Assembly (NCBI GenBank): GCA_946615495.1
Contig: CAMOHY010000053.1
Location: forward strand, 1 to 10,948
Length of the DNA: 10,948 nt
Direction of reading: 5' to 3'
Origin: an uncultured Clostridia bacterium
Lineage (GTDB): Bacteria > Bacillota > Clostridia > Christensenellales > Aristaeellaceae
Numbering within the stretch: the stretch's first letter is position 1; each line of letters begins with the position of its first letter. The notes beneath the pieces were generated by a model. That model saw nothing but the letters and a program-made list of their open reading frames with translations. It did no database searches and had not been told where the DNA came from. Below, one piece after another: positions 1 through 7,268 of this stretch. Made by a program: the position numbers and the translations under genes.

Positions 1-192
1 GTGGTGCTCATCGTCAGCGAGGAAACGGGCATTATCAGCATGGCCCGCGGCGGCAAGCTTACCCGCCATCTGGACGCGGACAGCATCCGCAAGATTCTGC
101 GGGAAATGTACCATGAAGATCATTCCCGCCTCTGGCGCTGGACCCATCGGGCGCGCACCGCGGGAAAAGGAGGAACGGGAAATGATGAATAA
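1..192 (+). CDS. cdaA: Diadenylate cyclase CdaA, C-terminal fragment (5' end outside window)
   Basis: CdaA is the membrane-bound enzyme that condenses two ATP into the second messenger c-di-AMP. Only the last 63 codons are present, read in frame from the first base, so the GTG at position 1 is an internal valine codon and not a start. The visible part contains the end of the DAC domain: a V-S-E-E-T-G motif at fragment residues 5-10, then I-S-x-A-x-x-G-x-L and the R-x-L-D run typical of the C-terminus of this family, followed by a short basic tail. The catalytic DGA and RHR motifs would lie upstream and cannot be checked. The stop codon overlaps the start of cdaR by 11 bases, the classical cdaA-cdaR arrangement, which strongly supports both calls. 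Confidence 0.9.
   Translation: MVLIVSEETGIISMARGGKLTRHLDADSIRKILREMYHEDHSRLWRWTHRARTAGKGGTGNDE
167..173 (+). promoter_or_regulatory. Ribosome binding site of cdaR, deciding the start
   Basis: A perfect AAGGAGG lies 8 bases before the ATG at 182, inside the end of cdaA. It favours the start at 182 over an in-frame ATG at 113, which would add 23 residues made from cdaA coding sequence, and over the second ATG at 185. Confidence 0.85.
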
Positions 193-1306
193 CGAGCCGG
201 CCCGTGTATCCTCCGAGCAGGAGAACACCGGAAAGAAAAAGGATATTTGGAAAAAGGCCTGGAGCGTCTTATCCAGCCATTGGGGCTGGAAGCTGGGCAG
301 CCTGGCCCTGGCCATCTGCCTGTGGGGCGGGCTCATCACCCAGGACACCTCCCTGCCCCGCGATAAAATAATCGACAACGTAAGGGTTTCCGTGGTCAAC
401 GCCACGGCGCTGCGGCAAAACGGCATGATCGTGGTGGAGGGCCTGGAGGACGTGGACACCGTGCGCATCCGCGCCAGCGTGCCCCAAAGGAATTATACCG
501 CCGCCAGCGCCTCCAATTATTCCGCCCGGCTGGATTTGAGCCAGATTCAAACCACTGGGGTGCAGACCTTGAAAATCACCGCTTCCGCCGGGAACGCCAG
601 CCAGTATGGCACCGTGGCGGAGGTGTACGACGCCGATGTGACCGTGGCGGTGGAGGAATACAGCACCCTGTCCGGCGTGCCGGTGGAGGTGCGCTTCCAG
701 GGCGAGGTGCCCGAAGGCTATTGGGGCGGCACGCTGACGCGCAGCGCCGAATCGGTGGATATCAGCGGCCCGGCCTCCGTGGTGGAAAACGCCGCCCGGT
801 GCGTGGTGGTGTACGATCAAAGCGCCCTTTCGCCGGACCGCAGCCCCAACGCCGTGAACCTGCCCTTCTTCTTTGAGGACGCGGCGGGCAACCAGCTCAG
901 CGCCGCCAATTTGACCGTTACTCCCCATGGGCAGACCAACGCCATCCAGCGCATCACCTTAAGCCAGGAGGTGTATTATCTGGCCCAGGTGAACGTGGCG
1001 GCCGACGCTCTGGTTACCGGGGAGCCCGCGGAGGGCTACGCGGTGAGCAGCGTGCGCGTTACGCCCCAAAGCGTCACCCTGGCGGGCAGCAAAATGGCCA
1101 TTGAGCCGTATTTGGCTGAGGGAGCCGCCCTCTACCCCTACGAGCAGGTGGATATCAGCGGCCAGAGCCGCACGGTGAGCCAGCTGCTGTATCTGAACAC
1201 GCCCGGCAACGTGGATTATATCAGCAACACCGCCGTGCAGGTGGTGGTGAGCATATTGCCGGAGGAATTTGTGAACATGGCGTCGGGCACGGAGCAGAAT
1301 CCATGA
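182..1306 (+). CDS. cdaR: CdaR, YbbR-domain regulator of diadenylate cyclase CdaA
   Basis: CdaR is a membrane-anchored protein with extracytoplasmic YbbR repeats that binds CdaA and modulates c-di-AMP synthesis. The 374-residue product has a charged cytoplasmic N-terminus (Lys-rich around residues 18-25), one membrane helix at about 36-52, then an external part made of roughly three YbbR-like beta-rich units at about 60-160, 163-260 and 265-357. The repeats are recognisable by alternating V-x-V strands, the S-V-D-I-S-G-P segment (191-197) in the second unit, and the matching S-V-T-L-A-G-S segment (297-303) in the third. The start was chosen from the AAGGAGG at 167-173. It overlaps cdaA by 11 bases upstream, and its TGA overlaps the ATG of the next gene by 4 bases, so translation is probably coupled. 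The exact repeat count is judged by eye. Confidence 0.9.
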   Translation: MMNNEPARVSSEQENTGKKKDIWKKAWSVLSSHWGWKLGSLALAICLWGGLITQDTSLPRDKIIDNVRVSVVNATALRQNGMIVVEGLEDVDTVRIRASVPQRNYTAASASNYSARLDLSQIQTTGVQTLKITASAGNASQYGTVAEVYDADVTVAVEEYSTLSGVPVEVRFQGEVPEGYWGGTLTRSAESVDISGPASVVENAARCVVVYDQSALSPDRSPNAVNLPFFFEDAAGNQLSAANLTVTPHGQTNAIQRITLSQEVYYLAQVNVAADALVTGEPAEGYAVSSVRVTPQSVTLAGSKMAIEPYLAEGAALYPYEQVDISGQSRTVSQLLYLNTPGNVDYISNTAVQVVVSILPEEFVNMASGTEQNP

Positions 1307-2148
1307 ATAGTTTTGCCAATTCGCTGTTTTCGCTTTTGTTCGGCTGGGCGCGCACGCTGATCCAGCATATTTGGACGGCGGCCATTTCCGGCCGGTATGG
1401 CGGATTTTTTACCTGGCTGGGCGATCATTGGGTTTGGCTGGCCCTGGTCCTGTGCCTGGGCTGCACGGCGATGGATTTTCTCATCTGGCTCATCCGCTGG
1501 CGGCCCTATTTGGTATGGCGTTCCTATCTGCGCAGGCTGGGCCGCCTGTTCCGGCGGGAAAAGCCGGAAAGCGCCAGACGGTTTGAGCGCGGCTATCAGG
1601 GCGGCGTGGAACTGGGCATGCCCCAGGAAGAAGAAATGGAAAAAGCTTCCGAAACCGCCCCGCAGGAGCAGTGGGAGGAAGAGGATTGGGCCGCGGCGCC
1701 GGAGGAAAGCGCCCTGGAGGAGGAAACGCCCCCTCCCGCCTGGACCGATGCGCCCGCTTACCCGGAACCGCCCGCCCAAGCGCCGGCGTTTTCCCAAACG
1801 GAAGCCCAGGAGGAGGAGCGTTCCCGGTACTTTGCGCCGCCGGCGGCCTATGAGCCGCCGCCCATGTACGTTTCCTCCCGCGCGCAGATGGCTTACACCT
1901 CCGATATGCCCGTTGCCCGCCGCCGCAGGCGCAGCGAAAAATATGAGCGCCGCCGCCCCGACTGGCGGGAAAAGCTCATCAAGGGCGACGAGGACGAGGA
2001 CGCCCTGCTGGACGGCCTGCCCCCGGCGGTGGACCGCCAGCAGGCCTTTCACGAGCCGGTTTATCCCCGGCAAAGCGCCGGAGAAAACGCCTATGCCGCC
2101 TGGCAGCGGCCCGCCCCCGGCAATCAATCGACGGATGGACACGCATGA
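1303..2148 (+). CDS. Membrane protein with long charged, Pro/Glu-rich tail, unknown function
   Basis: I do not recognise this 281-residue protein. It has a moderately hydrophobic, possibly amphipathic segment at 4-28, a clear membrane helix at about 42-65 rich in Trp and Leu, then a strongly basic stretch (66-97), which by the positive-inside rule places the rest in the cytoplasm. The tail is low in complexity and likely disordered: an acidic, Pro/Glu/Ala-rich part (107-185), a short basic block with five consecutive Arg (206-210) and another Arg cluster (216-218), an acidic patch D-E-D-E-D (229-233), then a Pro/Gln-rich end. Its ATG overlaps the cdaR stop and its TGA overlaps the methyltransferase start, so it is a genuine operon member. 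It could be an envelope or division-associated adaptor, but no family supports a function. Confidence 0.75.
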   Translation: MNSFANSLFSLLFGWARTLIQHIWTAAISGRYGGFFTWLGDHWVWLALVLCLGCTAMDFLIWLIRWRPYLVWRSYLRRLGRLFRREKPESARRFERGYQGGVELGMPQEEEMEKASETAPQEQWEEEDWAAAPEESALEEETPPPAWTDAPAYPEPPAQAPAFSQTEAQEEERSRYFAPPAAYEPPPMYVSSRAQMAYTSDMPVARRRRRSEKYERRRPDWREKLIKGDEDEDALLDGLPPAVDRQQAFHEPVYPRQSAGENAYAAWQRPAPGNQSTDGHA

Positions 2149-3458
2149 TGGAAAACACAGCTTTCCCTTCCGGATGGATCGAGCAGCTGCGCCCCTTGCT
2201 GGGTGATGCGCTGCCCGATTTTTTGCATAGCTATGAAGAAGCGCCCGTCCGGGGCGTCCGGATGCGGCCCGGCGTGCCGCCTCCGCCTGAGGCGGGGGAA
2301 AGGATTCCCTGGGCGGAGAATGGGTTTTACCTGCCGCTGGATTCCCAGGCCGGAAGCGCGGTGCTGCACGAGGCCGGGGCTTACTATTTGCAGGAGCCCA
2401 GCGCCATGGCGCCCGCTTCCCTCCTGCGCCCCCTGCCGGGGGAGCGGGTGCTGGATTTGTGCGCCGCGCCCGGCGGGAAAAGCACCCAGCTGGCAGCGTT
2501 CATGGCGGGCGGGGGCGTGCTGGTTTGCAACGAGCCGGTGATGAGCCGGGCGCAGGTATTGAGCCGCAACCTGGAACGGATGGGCGTTGCAAACGCCGCC
2601 GCGGTGTGCGCCCTGCCGGAGGATTTGTGCAAACGCTGGCCGGAATATTTTGACAAGGTGCTGGTGGACGCTCCCTGCTCCGGCGAAGGCATGTTCCGCC
2701 GCCACCCGGAAACCCGGCTGGAATGGAACGCCGCGTCCCCGGCGGGCTGCGCCCAGCGGCAAAGCCAGATTTTGCGCTGCGCCGCCCAAATGCTGCGCCC
2801 CGGCGGATTGCTGGCCTACAGCACCTGCACCTTTAACGCTGTGGAGAATGAACAAGTGGTGGAGGGCTTTTTGCGGGAGCACCCGGAGTTTTCCCTGGCG
2901 CCCTTCCATCTGCCGGGCCTTCCGGAAAGCGGCGGCATGCTGCATATCTGGCCTCACCAGGTGCGGGGCGAGGGACATTTTGCGGCGCTGCTGAAAAAAG
3001 CGGGGGAAAGGGAGGAGCGCTCCTTCAAAGCCGCGCCGGCGGGCGGCCTGCCCCGGCCGGGCAAGGCGGAAGCCGCCGCGGCCCTGGATTTTCTTCGGGA
3101 CCACGTGGAAAAGGCGGAAGCGCCAAACGCGGCGTTTGCCGGAAAGCTCGTTTTTGTGCCGGAGGAGATGCCGCCCCTCCAGGGCGTAAAGACCCTGCGG
3201 GCAGGCCTTGCCCTGGGAGAAATGAAGGGACGGGTGTTCGTGCCGGACCATGCGCTGGCCCTGGCCTGCCGCGCCCTGCGCACCGTTGCCCTGGAGGAAG
3301 CGGAAGGGCGCGCCTACCAGGCGGGCCAGGTTATCCCGGTGGAGGAGGGCCTGCGCGGCTTTTACGCCCTCACCTTCCAGGGCATGAACCTGGGCTGGGG
3401 CAAGGCGAGCCAGGGGCAGATGAAAAACCATTATCCCAAAGGCCTGCGGCGGCCCTGA
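2145..3458 (+). CDS. rsmF: RsmF-type 16S rRNA m5C methyltransferase (NOL1/NOP2/Sun family)
   Basis: This 437-residue enzyme is predicted to transfer a methyl group from S-adenosylmethionine to C5 of a cytosine in 16S rRNA. The family marks are complete: Y-L-Q-E-P-S-A-M (81-88), the SAM-binding motif D-L-C-A-A-P-G-G-K (104-112), motif IV D-A-P-C-S-G-E-G (175-182) with the release cysteine at 178, and motif VI S-T-C-T (226-229) with the nucleophile cysteine at 228. The G-E-G-H-F segment (275-279) and the C-terminal L-G-W-G-K ... K-N-H-Y-P-K-G-L-R end (416-434) are those of the RsmF/YebU branch, which carries an extra RNA-binding domain. Length fits. The ATG overlaps the preceding stop by 4 bases; an in-frame ATG follows at once at 2148. 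The exact target base cannot be read from sequence. Confidence 0.92.
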   Translation: MMENTAFPSGWIEQLRPLLGDALPDFLHSYEEAPVRGVRMRPGVPPPPEAGERIPWAENGFYLPLDSQAGSAVLHEAGAYYLQEPSAMAPASLLRPLPGERVLDLCAAPGGKSTQLAAFMAGGGVLVCNEPVMSRAQVLSRNLERMGVANAAAVCALPEDLCKRWPEYFDKVLVDAPCSGEGMFRRHPETRLEWNAASPAGCAQRQSQILRCAAQMLRPGGLLAYSTCTFNAVENEQVVEGFLREHPEFSLAPFHLPGLPESGGMLHIWPHQVRGEGHFAALLKKAGEREERSFKAAPAGGLPRPGKAEAAAALDFLRDHVEKAEAPNAAFAGKLVFVPEEMPPLQGVKTLRAGLALGEMKGRVFVPDHALALACRALRTVALEEAEGRAYQAGQVIPVEEGLRGFYALTFQGMNLGWGKASQGQMKNHYPKGLRRP

Positions 3459-3462
3459 ACAT

Positions 3463-3491
3463 TTGATTAAAGAAAAGATATATGATATAAT
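3463..3491 (+). promoter_or_regulatory. Housekeeping sigma promoter for dnaX
   Basis: A -35 box TTGATT (3463-3468) is separated by exactly 17 bases from a perfect -10 box TATAAT (3486-3491), with an extended -10 TG at 3483-3484. The region is AT-rich against a GC-rich background. The transcript is predicted to start at about 3497-3499. It lies just after the rsmF stop and separates the cdaA operon from dnaX. Confidence 0.8.
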
Positions 3492-3495
3492 ATTA

Positions 3496-3511
3496 CATTC
3501 CGTATGGAATG
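3496..3511 (+). promoter_or_regulatory. Perfect dyad at the predicted dnaX transcript start
   Basis: CATTCC (3496-3501), loop GTAT, GGAATG (3506-3511) forms a perfect 6-bp inverted repeat between the -10 box and the ribosome binding site. It could be an operator or a 5' hairpin protecting the mRNA. Which of these applies is inference. Confidence 0.45.
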
Positions 3512-3515
3512 CTTC

Positions 3516-3522
3516 AAGGAGG
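3516..3522 (+). promoter_or_regulatory. Ribosome binding site of dnaX, deciding a GTG start
   Basis: AAGGAGG lies 7 bases before a GTG at 3530. The upstream in-frame ATG at 3509 sits inside the dyad and precedes this site, so it cannot use it. The GTG start gives the Y-Q-A-L-Y-R-x-W-R-P beginning that is standard for DnaX. Confidence 0.88.
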
Positions 3523-3529
3523 GATCGCG

Positions 3530-5134
3530 GTGTATCAGGCGCTGTACCGGGTGTGGCGGCCCAAAACCTTTTCGGACATGGTGGGCCAGGAGGCCATCGT
3601 GCGCACCCTGCGCCATCAGGTGACGACAGGGCGGATAGCTCACGCCTATCTGTTCTGCGGCAGCCGGGGCACCGGCAAAACCAGCGCCGCCCGTATCCTG
3701 ACCAGGGCCATCAACTGCCTGAACCCTCAGAACGGCGACCCCTGCGGGGAGTGCGAATCCTGCCGGACCATTGAAAACGACGCGTCCTTTGACGTGTACG
3801 AAATGGACGCCGCCAGCAACAGCCGGGTGGAGGAAATCAGGGAGCTGCTGGAAAAGGTGGATTACCCGCCCCAGTTTGGAAAATATAAGGTATACATCAT
3901 CGACGAAGTGCACATGCTTTCCAACGCGGCCTTTAACGCCCTGCTCAAGACCCTGGAGGAGCCGCCGGAATACATGGTGTTCATCCTGGCCACCACCGAG
4001 CCCCAGAAGCTTCCTTCCACCATTTTAAGCCGCTGCCAGCGCTACGATTTTGGCCGCTATACCGAGGACCAAATCGCCGGACACTTAAAAAAGGTGGTCG
4101 CCGAAAGCGGGGAAGAGGCGGAGGAGGAAGCCTTGTCCCTCATCGCCCGCGCGGCGGAGGGCGGCATGCGCGACGCCCTGTCCATTCTGGATATGTGCAT
4201 GGGCTCCGGGGAAAAGATCACGGAGGAGCATGTGCGCCAGGCCCTGGGCACGGCGGACCGGGCTTTCCTGTTTTCCTACGCCGAAGCCCTGGCCCACAGG
4301 GACGGGGCGGAAGCTTTGCGCCTGACGGACGAGCTCATGCGCGGCGGCAGGGATGTGCAGGTGTTTTTAAAGGATTTGTCCGCTCATTTGCGCATGCTCA
4401 TGGCGGCGCTTTTGTGCGGGCCGGGGGAGGGATTGCCCGGCGTCAGCGGCGAAAACGCCCGGCGCTATGCCCAGCAGGCCAAGGAATTTTCCCAGCAAAG
4501 GCTGCTTCGGGTGCTGGATGGCTGCATGCACGCCGAGGCGGACACCCGCTGGGCGGCCTCGGCCCGGTCCGTGCTGGAAATTTTTGCCCTGCGCGCCTGC
4601 GACCAGCCGGAGGAAAAGGATGTGGAAGCCCTGCTGGAGCGGGTGGCGGAATTGGAGCGGCGGCTGGCGGAGTTAGAAAAAAACGGCGTGCGCGCTTTGC
4701 CTGCGGCCGCCTCTCAGACGGCCCCGAAGGAGCAAAAGCCATCGGGGCCCGTGCCCCGGCCCGTGGTGGAAACGCCGGTGCCCGCCGGCAGCCGTCCGCC
4801 CAAGGACGTGTGGAACGATGCGCTCAAATATTTGAAAAAGGCCGAGCCCGCCCTGTACGGCCCCCTGTCCCGCGCCAAGTACGGCGGATATCAGGATGGC
4901 ACGTTCAAGGCCATGTTCGCCCCCGGCGAAGAAATATTCCAAACCATGCTGGCCCAGCCGGAGCGCCGCTTGAAGATTGAAAGCGCCTTGAACCAGGCGG
5001 GGGGCCAGGAGGCCAAGTTTGAGCCCGTCTCCCAAATGGTGCAGCAGGACCCGGAGGCGGGGGCCCGGCAGGAAAAGAACCTGAGCGGGCTCATCGAAAT
5101 GTTTGGCCGGGACAAGGTGCAGATCGACGAATAA
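3530..5134 (+). CDS. dnaX: DNA polymerase III subunit gamma/tau
   Basis: DnaX is the ATPase of the clamp loader, which opens the beta clamp onto primed DNA and links polymerase cores at the fork. The 534-residue product begins M-Y-Q-A-L-Y-R-V-W-R-P. It has Walker A G-S-R-G-T-G-K-T (44-51), a zinc site C63-x8-C72-x2-C75-x2-C78, Walker B I-I-D-E-V-H (123-128) and the S-R-C sensor motif (167-169) that provides the arginine finger. Domain III ends near residue 380 in a short coiled-coil-like Glu/Leu run, then a Pro-rich linker (about 390-420) leads to a C-terminal domain expected in the tau form. It is transcribed from its own promoter. The usual followers ybaB and recR are not downstream. A run of seven A bases at 4677-4683 falls at the domain III/linker border. 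Confidence 0.97.
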   Translation: MYQALYRVWRPKTFSDMVGQEAIVRTLRHQVTTGRIAHAYLFCGSRGTGKTSAARILTRAINCLNPQNGDPCGECESCRTIENDASFDVYEMDAASNSRVEEIRELLEKVDYPPQFGKYKVYIIDEVHMLSNAAFNALLKTLEEPPEYMVFILATTEPQKLPSTILSRCQRYDFGRYTEDQIAGHLKKVVAESGEEAEEEALSLIARAAEGGMRDALSILDMCMGSGEKITEEHVRQALGTADRAFLFSYAEALAHRDGAEALRLTDELMRGGRDVQVFLKDLSAHLRMLMAALLCGPGEGLPGVSGENARRYAQQAKEFSQQRLLRVLDGCMHAEADTRWAASARSVLEIFALRACDQPEEKDVEALLERVAELERRLAELEKNGVRALPAAASQTAPKEQKPSGPVPRPVVETPVPAGSRPPKDVWNDALKYLKKAEPALYGPLSRAKYGGYQDGTFKAMFAPGEEIFQTMLAQPERRLKIESALNQAGGQEAKFEPVSQMVQQDPEAGARQEKNLSGLIEMFGRDKVQIDE

Positions 5135-5330
5135 TGCCTTTGCGGGAAGAAAACGGCGCGCCCATTCGTAAATAAAGAGAGGGAACAGAGAACAGGCTGG
5201 TTTGCCGGAACAGGGAAACCGCGCCGCTGCGTAACGATATAAACTGAATAAACGGAACGCTGAAAACGGTTCTCTTACCTCATTTGTTATGGAAGAACTC
5301 ATATGTCCTTTTCGCTGAAAGGAGCCATCC
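5135..5330 (+). other. 196-base intergenic region between dnaX and a membrane-protein gene
   Basis: No gene is seen here. The sequence has three GAACAG copies at about 5183-5213, and a weak GGTTT/AAACC inverted repeat (5199-5203 with 5216-5220). A -10-like TATAAA at 5238-5243 has no convincing -35 box. No U-tracted terminator for dnaX was found. A promoter for the next gene is likely here but cannot be placed. The ribosome binding site AAAGGAG is at 5318-5324. Confidence 0.4.
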
Positions 5331-6425
5331 ATGAATTCCAATCGCGGTCAATACAGCTTTACGCCCATGTACAACATGAAAAACAAGCGGGGCGAAAAGA
5401 AAAAAGAAGCGGGCCAGGAAGGCGCGCCGTCCGTGGCGCCCCGGCGGCACATGGCGCTGTCGGTGGTGCTGTCGGTCGGGCTGCCGGTTTTGTTCCTGGT
5501 GGCGCTTCTGGTGCCCAATAATACGCTCAGGTGGGTGTTCCTGGCCGTGACTGGGGCCAGCGTGCTGGCTATGTGGGTGCTGCGGGCCTTCGTGCGCAGC
5601 GCCCGGAACACGCTCACCGTCATTTACGCCGCCCTGGCCGTGGTGATCGGCCTGGCGCTGTTCATCAACCGGCAAACGCCGGAAAGCCGCAATATTCCTT
5701 CTTCCCTGAACCAAGCCTCGCTTTTTTCCAACCCGGACGCGGGCAGCGTGAACGCCATGCTCAATGAACTGTCCGCCACCGACGCGCCGCAGGCGGACCC
5801 CACCCCCGCGCCGGAGCCGGAGGCGTATACCCGCCTGAAGGGCTTCCTGGCGGCTTGGGGCCAGAATGCCGTGAGCGAAATGAAGGAATATTGCCTGCCC
5901 TCCTGGGTGAATGAACAGCAGTCCGCCGAAACGGTGCTGTTTCAAATGCTCAGCCGCAGCCGTCCCACCAGCTATGTGGACGCGCTGGAGGATATTACCG
6001 GCAGCGACGGCGACAATTCCCGCATCCTGACCATGAAGGTCATTTTCGATGAAAGCGGCAATTCCGTGGTGAAGCGCATGCGGGTCATTATGAAAAAAAT
6101 CAACGACGTTTGGTATGTGGACCCCAATTCCCTGGACGGCGTGGTGGTGGACGAAGCGGCGGAGGCAGCCGCCGCCGCCAATCAGAACCTGCCTCATTCC
6201 ACCATTACCCCCGCCCCCGCGGCCACCAACGAGGCCGATGTGCTGTATGTGTATTACAATGAAAAGGGCGGCAAGTATTATCATTTGGACAGCCGCTGCT
6301 CGCGGGTGGATTCCAGCTATTGGCCGCTGACGGGCAAGATTCCCTTTGACCTCATCAACAGCCAGGATTATAAAAAGCTGCTGCCCTGCGATTGGTGCGC
6401 GGCGCCCACCCGTCCGCCCATTTAA
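5331..6425 (+). CDS. Three-helix membrane protein with C-terminal Cys/His motif, unknown function
   Basis: I do not recognise a named family for this 364-residue protein. A Lys-rich cytoplasmic N-terminus (19-40) is followed by three membrane helices at about 42-62, 66-88 and 95-113. The loop between helices 2 and 3 is Arg-rich, so the large C-terminal part should lie outside the membrane. A Pro-rich linker (151-164) leads to an alpha/beta region (165-268) that resembles an NTF2-like or DUF4878-like fold: helix, then strands ending in I-N-D-V-W-Y-V-D. After an Ala-rich linker, the last 60 residues carry Y-Y-H (316-318), C323 and P-C-D-W-C (352-356). This recalls the YH-x-x-x-C ... PC-x-x-C small metal-binding module found at the end of some Firmicutes proteins. 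AAAGGAG lies 6 bases before the ATG. It probably forms its own transcript. Confidence 0.8.
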   Translation: MNSNRGQYSFTPMYNMKNKRGEKKKEAGQEGAPSVAPRRHMALSVVLSVGLPVLFLVALLVPNNTLRWVFLAVTGASVLAMWVLRAFVRSARNTLTVIYAALAVVIGLALFINRQTPESRNIPSSLNQASLFSNPDAGSVNAMLNELSATDAPQADPTPAPEPEAYTRLKGFLAAWGQNAVSEMKEYCLPSWVNEQQSAETVLFQMLSRSRPTSYVDALEDITGSDGDNSRILTMKVIFDESGNSVVKRMRVIMKKINDVWYVDPNSLDGVVVDEAAEAAAAANQNLPHSTITPAPAATNEADVLYVYYNEKGGKYYHLDSRCSRVDSSYWPLTGKIPFDLINSQDYKKLLPCDWCAAPTRPPI

Positions 6426-6434
6426 AGCAAGGGC

Positions 6435-7268
6435 TTACTTGGCCAGCGCCGCGGCGTAATCCGCCATGCGGCACAGGCATTGCAATTGGGCGTATTTAAT
6501 CTGGGCGCCCAGGGCGGTGCTGCCCTGAGCGGCAAGGGCTTCGTCCAGGGTAAGGGAAAGATCGGCCAGTATTTTTTCCGCGTCCTTTACAGCGTCAGGC
6601 GCGCTTTGTCCAAACTGCTGCGTCAGCCGCTTTTTTAGAGCGCTGAGCGTTTCCTGCTGGGAAATGAGGGCGGAAAGGATTTCCTCCCGTTCCGCGCTTC
6701 GCCGGTCCAGGCGGCCGGACAGCACGCTCAGCTGCTCTGGCAGGCGCGACAGCGCGTCGTAGGCGTCGCACAGGGCGGTCAATTGGCTTTGCCTGCCGCT
6801 CAGGCGCAGGGTGACTTCCGGCTGGATGATGGGGCTGATCCCGGCCTCCACCTGATGCTGCCTGCGCAATTGGCTGATTACGGCCTGGGCGTCCGAACGG
6901 GTGGCGTAGGCCGCGGCCAGCACCCGCCAGGCGTTATCCTGCCAGGCCGCGTAGCCCCCCGCGCCGCGGCCCCGGAAGGATGAGGCAAGGGCCTGGGCCT
7001 CCTCCGCGCTGTCAAACGCGCCCAGCTCCAGGGCATACCAGGTGCTGCCCGCCAAAGTGAAGGTACGCTCCGCGGCCTGGGAATCCTGCGGGGCCGGGGT
7101 GCTTACGGGCCGGGCCGGAAGCAGCTGGGAGGGCAGCAGGGTCCGCCATTCCCCGTTCATCAGGGGCCTGGCGGCCGCGCCCAGGGCGATGCCCACCGCC
7201 AGCAGCAGCCATCCAAGGCCCCGCCGCCGCACCTTGTAACGCCTGGTTTTCAGCCTGCCCGCCCGCAT
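6435..7268 (-). CDS. SPOR-domain membrane protein
   Basis: SPOR domains bind glycan strands stripped of stem peptides, at division septa or during sporulation. The 277-residue product has a very basic cytoplasmic N-terminus (1-17), one membrane helix at about 18-35, a Pro-rich linker (50-62) and a SPOR-like unit at about 71-150. That unit holds the typical W-Y-A-L-E-L-G-A-F (77-85), a helix with S-A-E-E-A-Q (87-92), a strand W-R-V-L-A (114-118), and a second S-D-A-Q helix (125-128). The last 120 residues are predicted helical, with few aromatic residues and no known domain. It is the only minus-strand gene. Its stop lies 9 bases from the stop of the converging gene, and it starts about 90 bases from the divergent DUF6062-type gene. 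A purine-rich AGGAAGGGGG at 7277-7286 serves as ribosome binding site. A SPOR-containing sporulation or division protein is likely; the exact role is unknown. Confidence 0.8.
   Translation of the reverse strand: MRAGRLKTRRYKVRRRGLGWLLLAVGIALGAAARPLMNGEWRTLLPSQLLPARPVSTPAPQDSQAAERTFTLAGSTWYALELGAFDSAEEAQALASSFRGRGAGGYAAWQDNAWRVLAAAYATRSDAQAVISQLRRQHQVEAGISPIIQPEVTLRLSGRQSQLTALCDAYDALSRLPEQLSVLSGRLDRRSAEREEILSALISQQETLSALKKRLTQQFGQSAPDAVKDAEKILADLSLTLDEALAAQGSTALGAQIKYAQLQCLCRMADYAAALAK

Noticed and set aside
1397..2206. A 269-codon Arg/Pro-rich frame overlapping the unknown membrane protein gene
   Set aside because: Extremely Arg/Pro-biased composition is typical of an out-of-frame reading of GC-rich DNA. 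The competing frame has neat 4-base overlaps at both ends.
2124..3431. A 435-codon open frame on the minus strand opposite rsmF
   Set aside because: It is low complexity and His/Gln/Ala/Arg-rich, and it lies opposite a gene with all catalytic motifs intact. Similar long antisense frames at 1216-2142 and 5280-6284 are rejected for the same reason.
3441..3454. Terminator of rsmF
   Set aside because: The GGCC/GGCC pairing is only 4 bp, lies within the coding end and is not followed by a U-tract.
4195..4980. A 261-codon + strand frame inside dnaX
   Set aside because: It is a Gly/Arg/Ala-rich shadow of dnaX in another frame, with no credible ribosome binding site or domain. It matters only as the -1 frame for the possible slippage site.
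5135..5330. Riboswitch or leader RNA before the membrane-protein gene
   Set aside because: Only short, imperfect inverted repeats and repeated GAACAG words are seen. There is no recognisable aptamer core or terminator/antiterminator pair.
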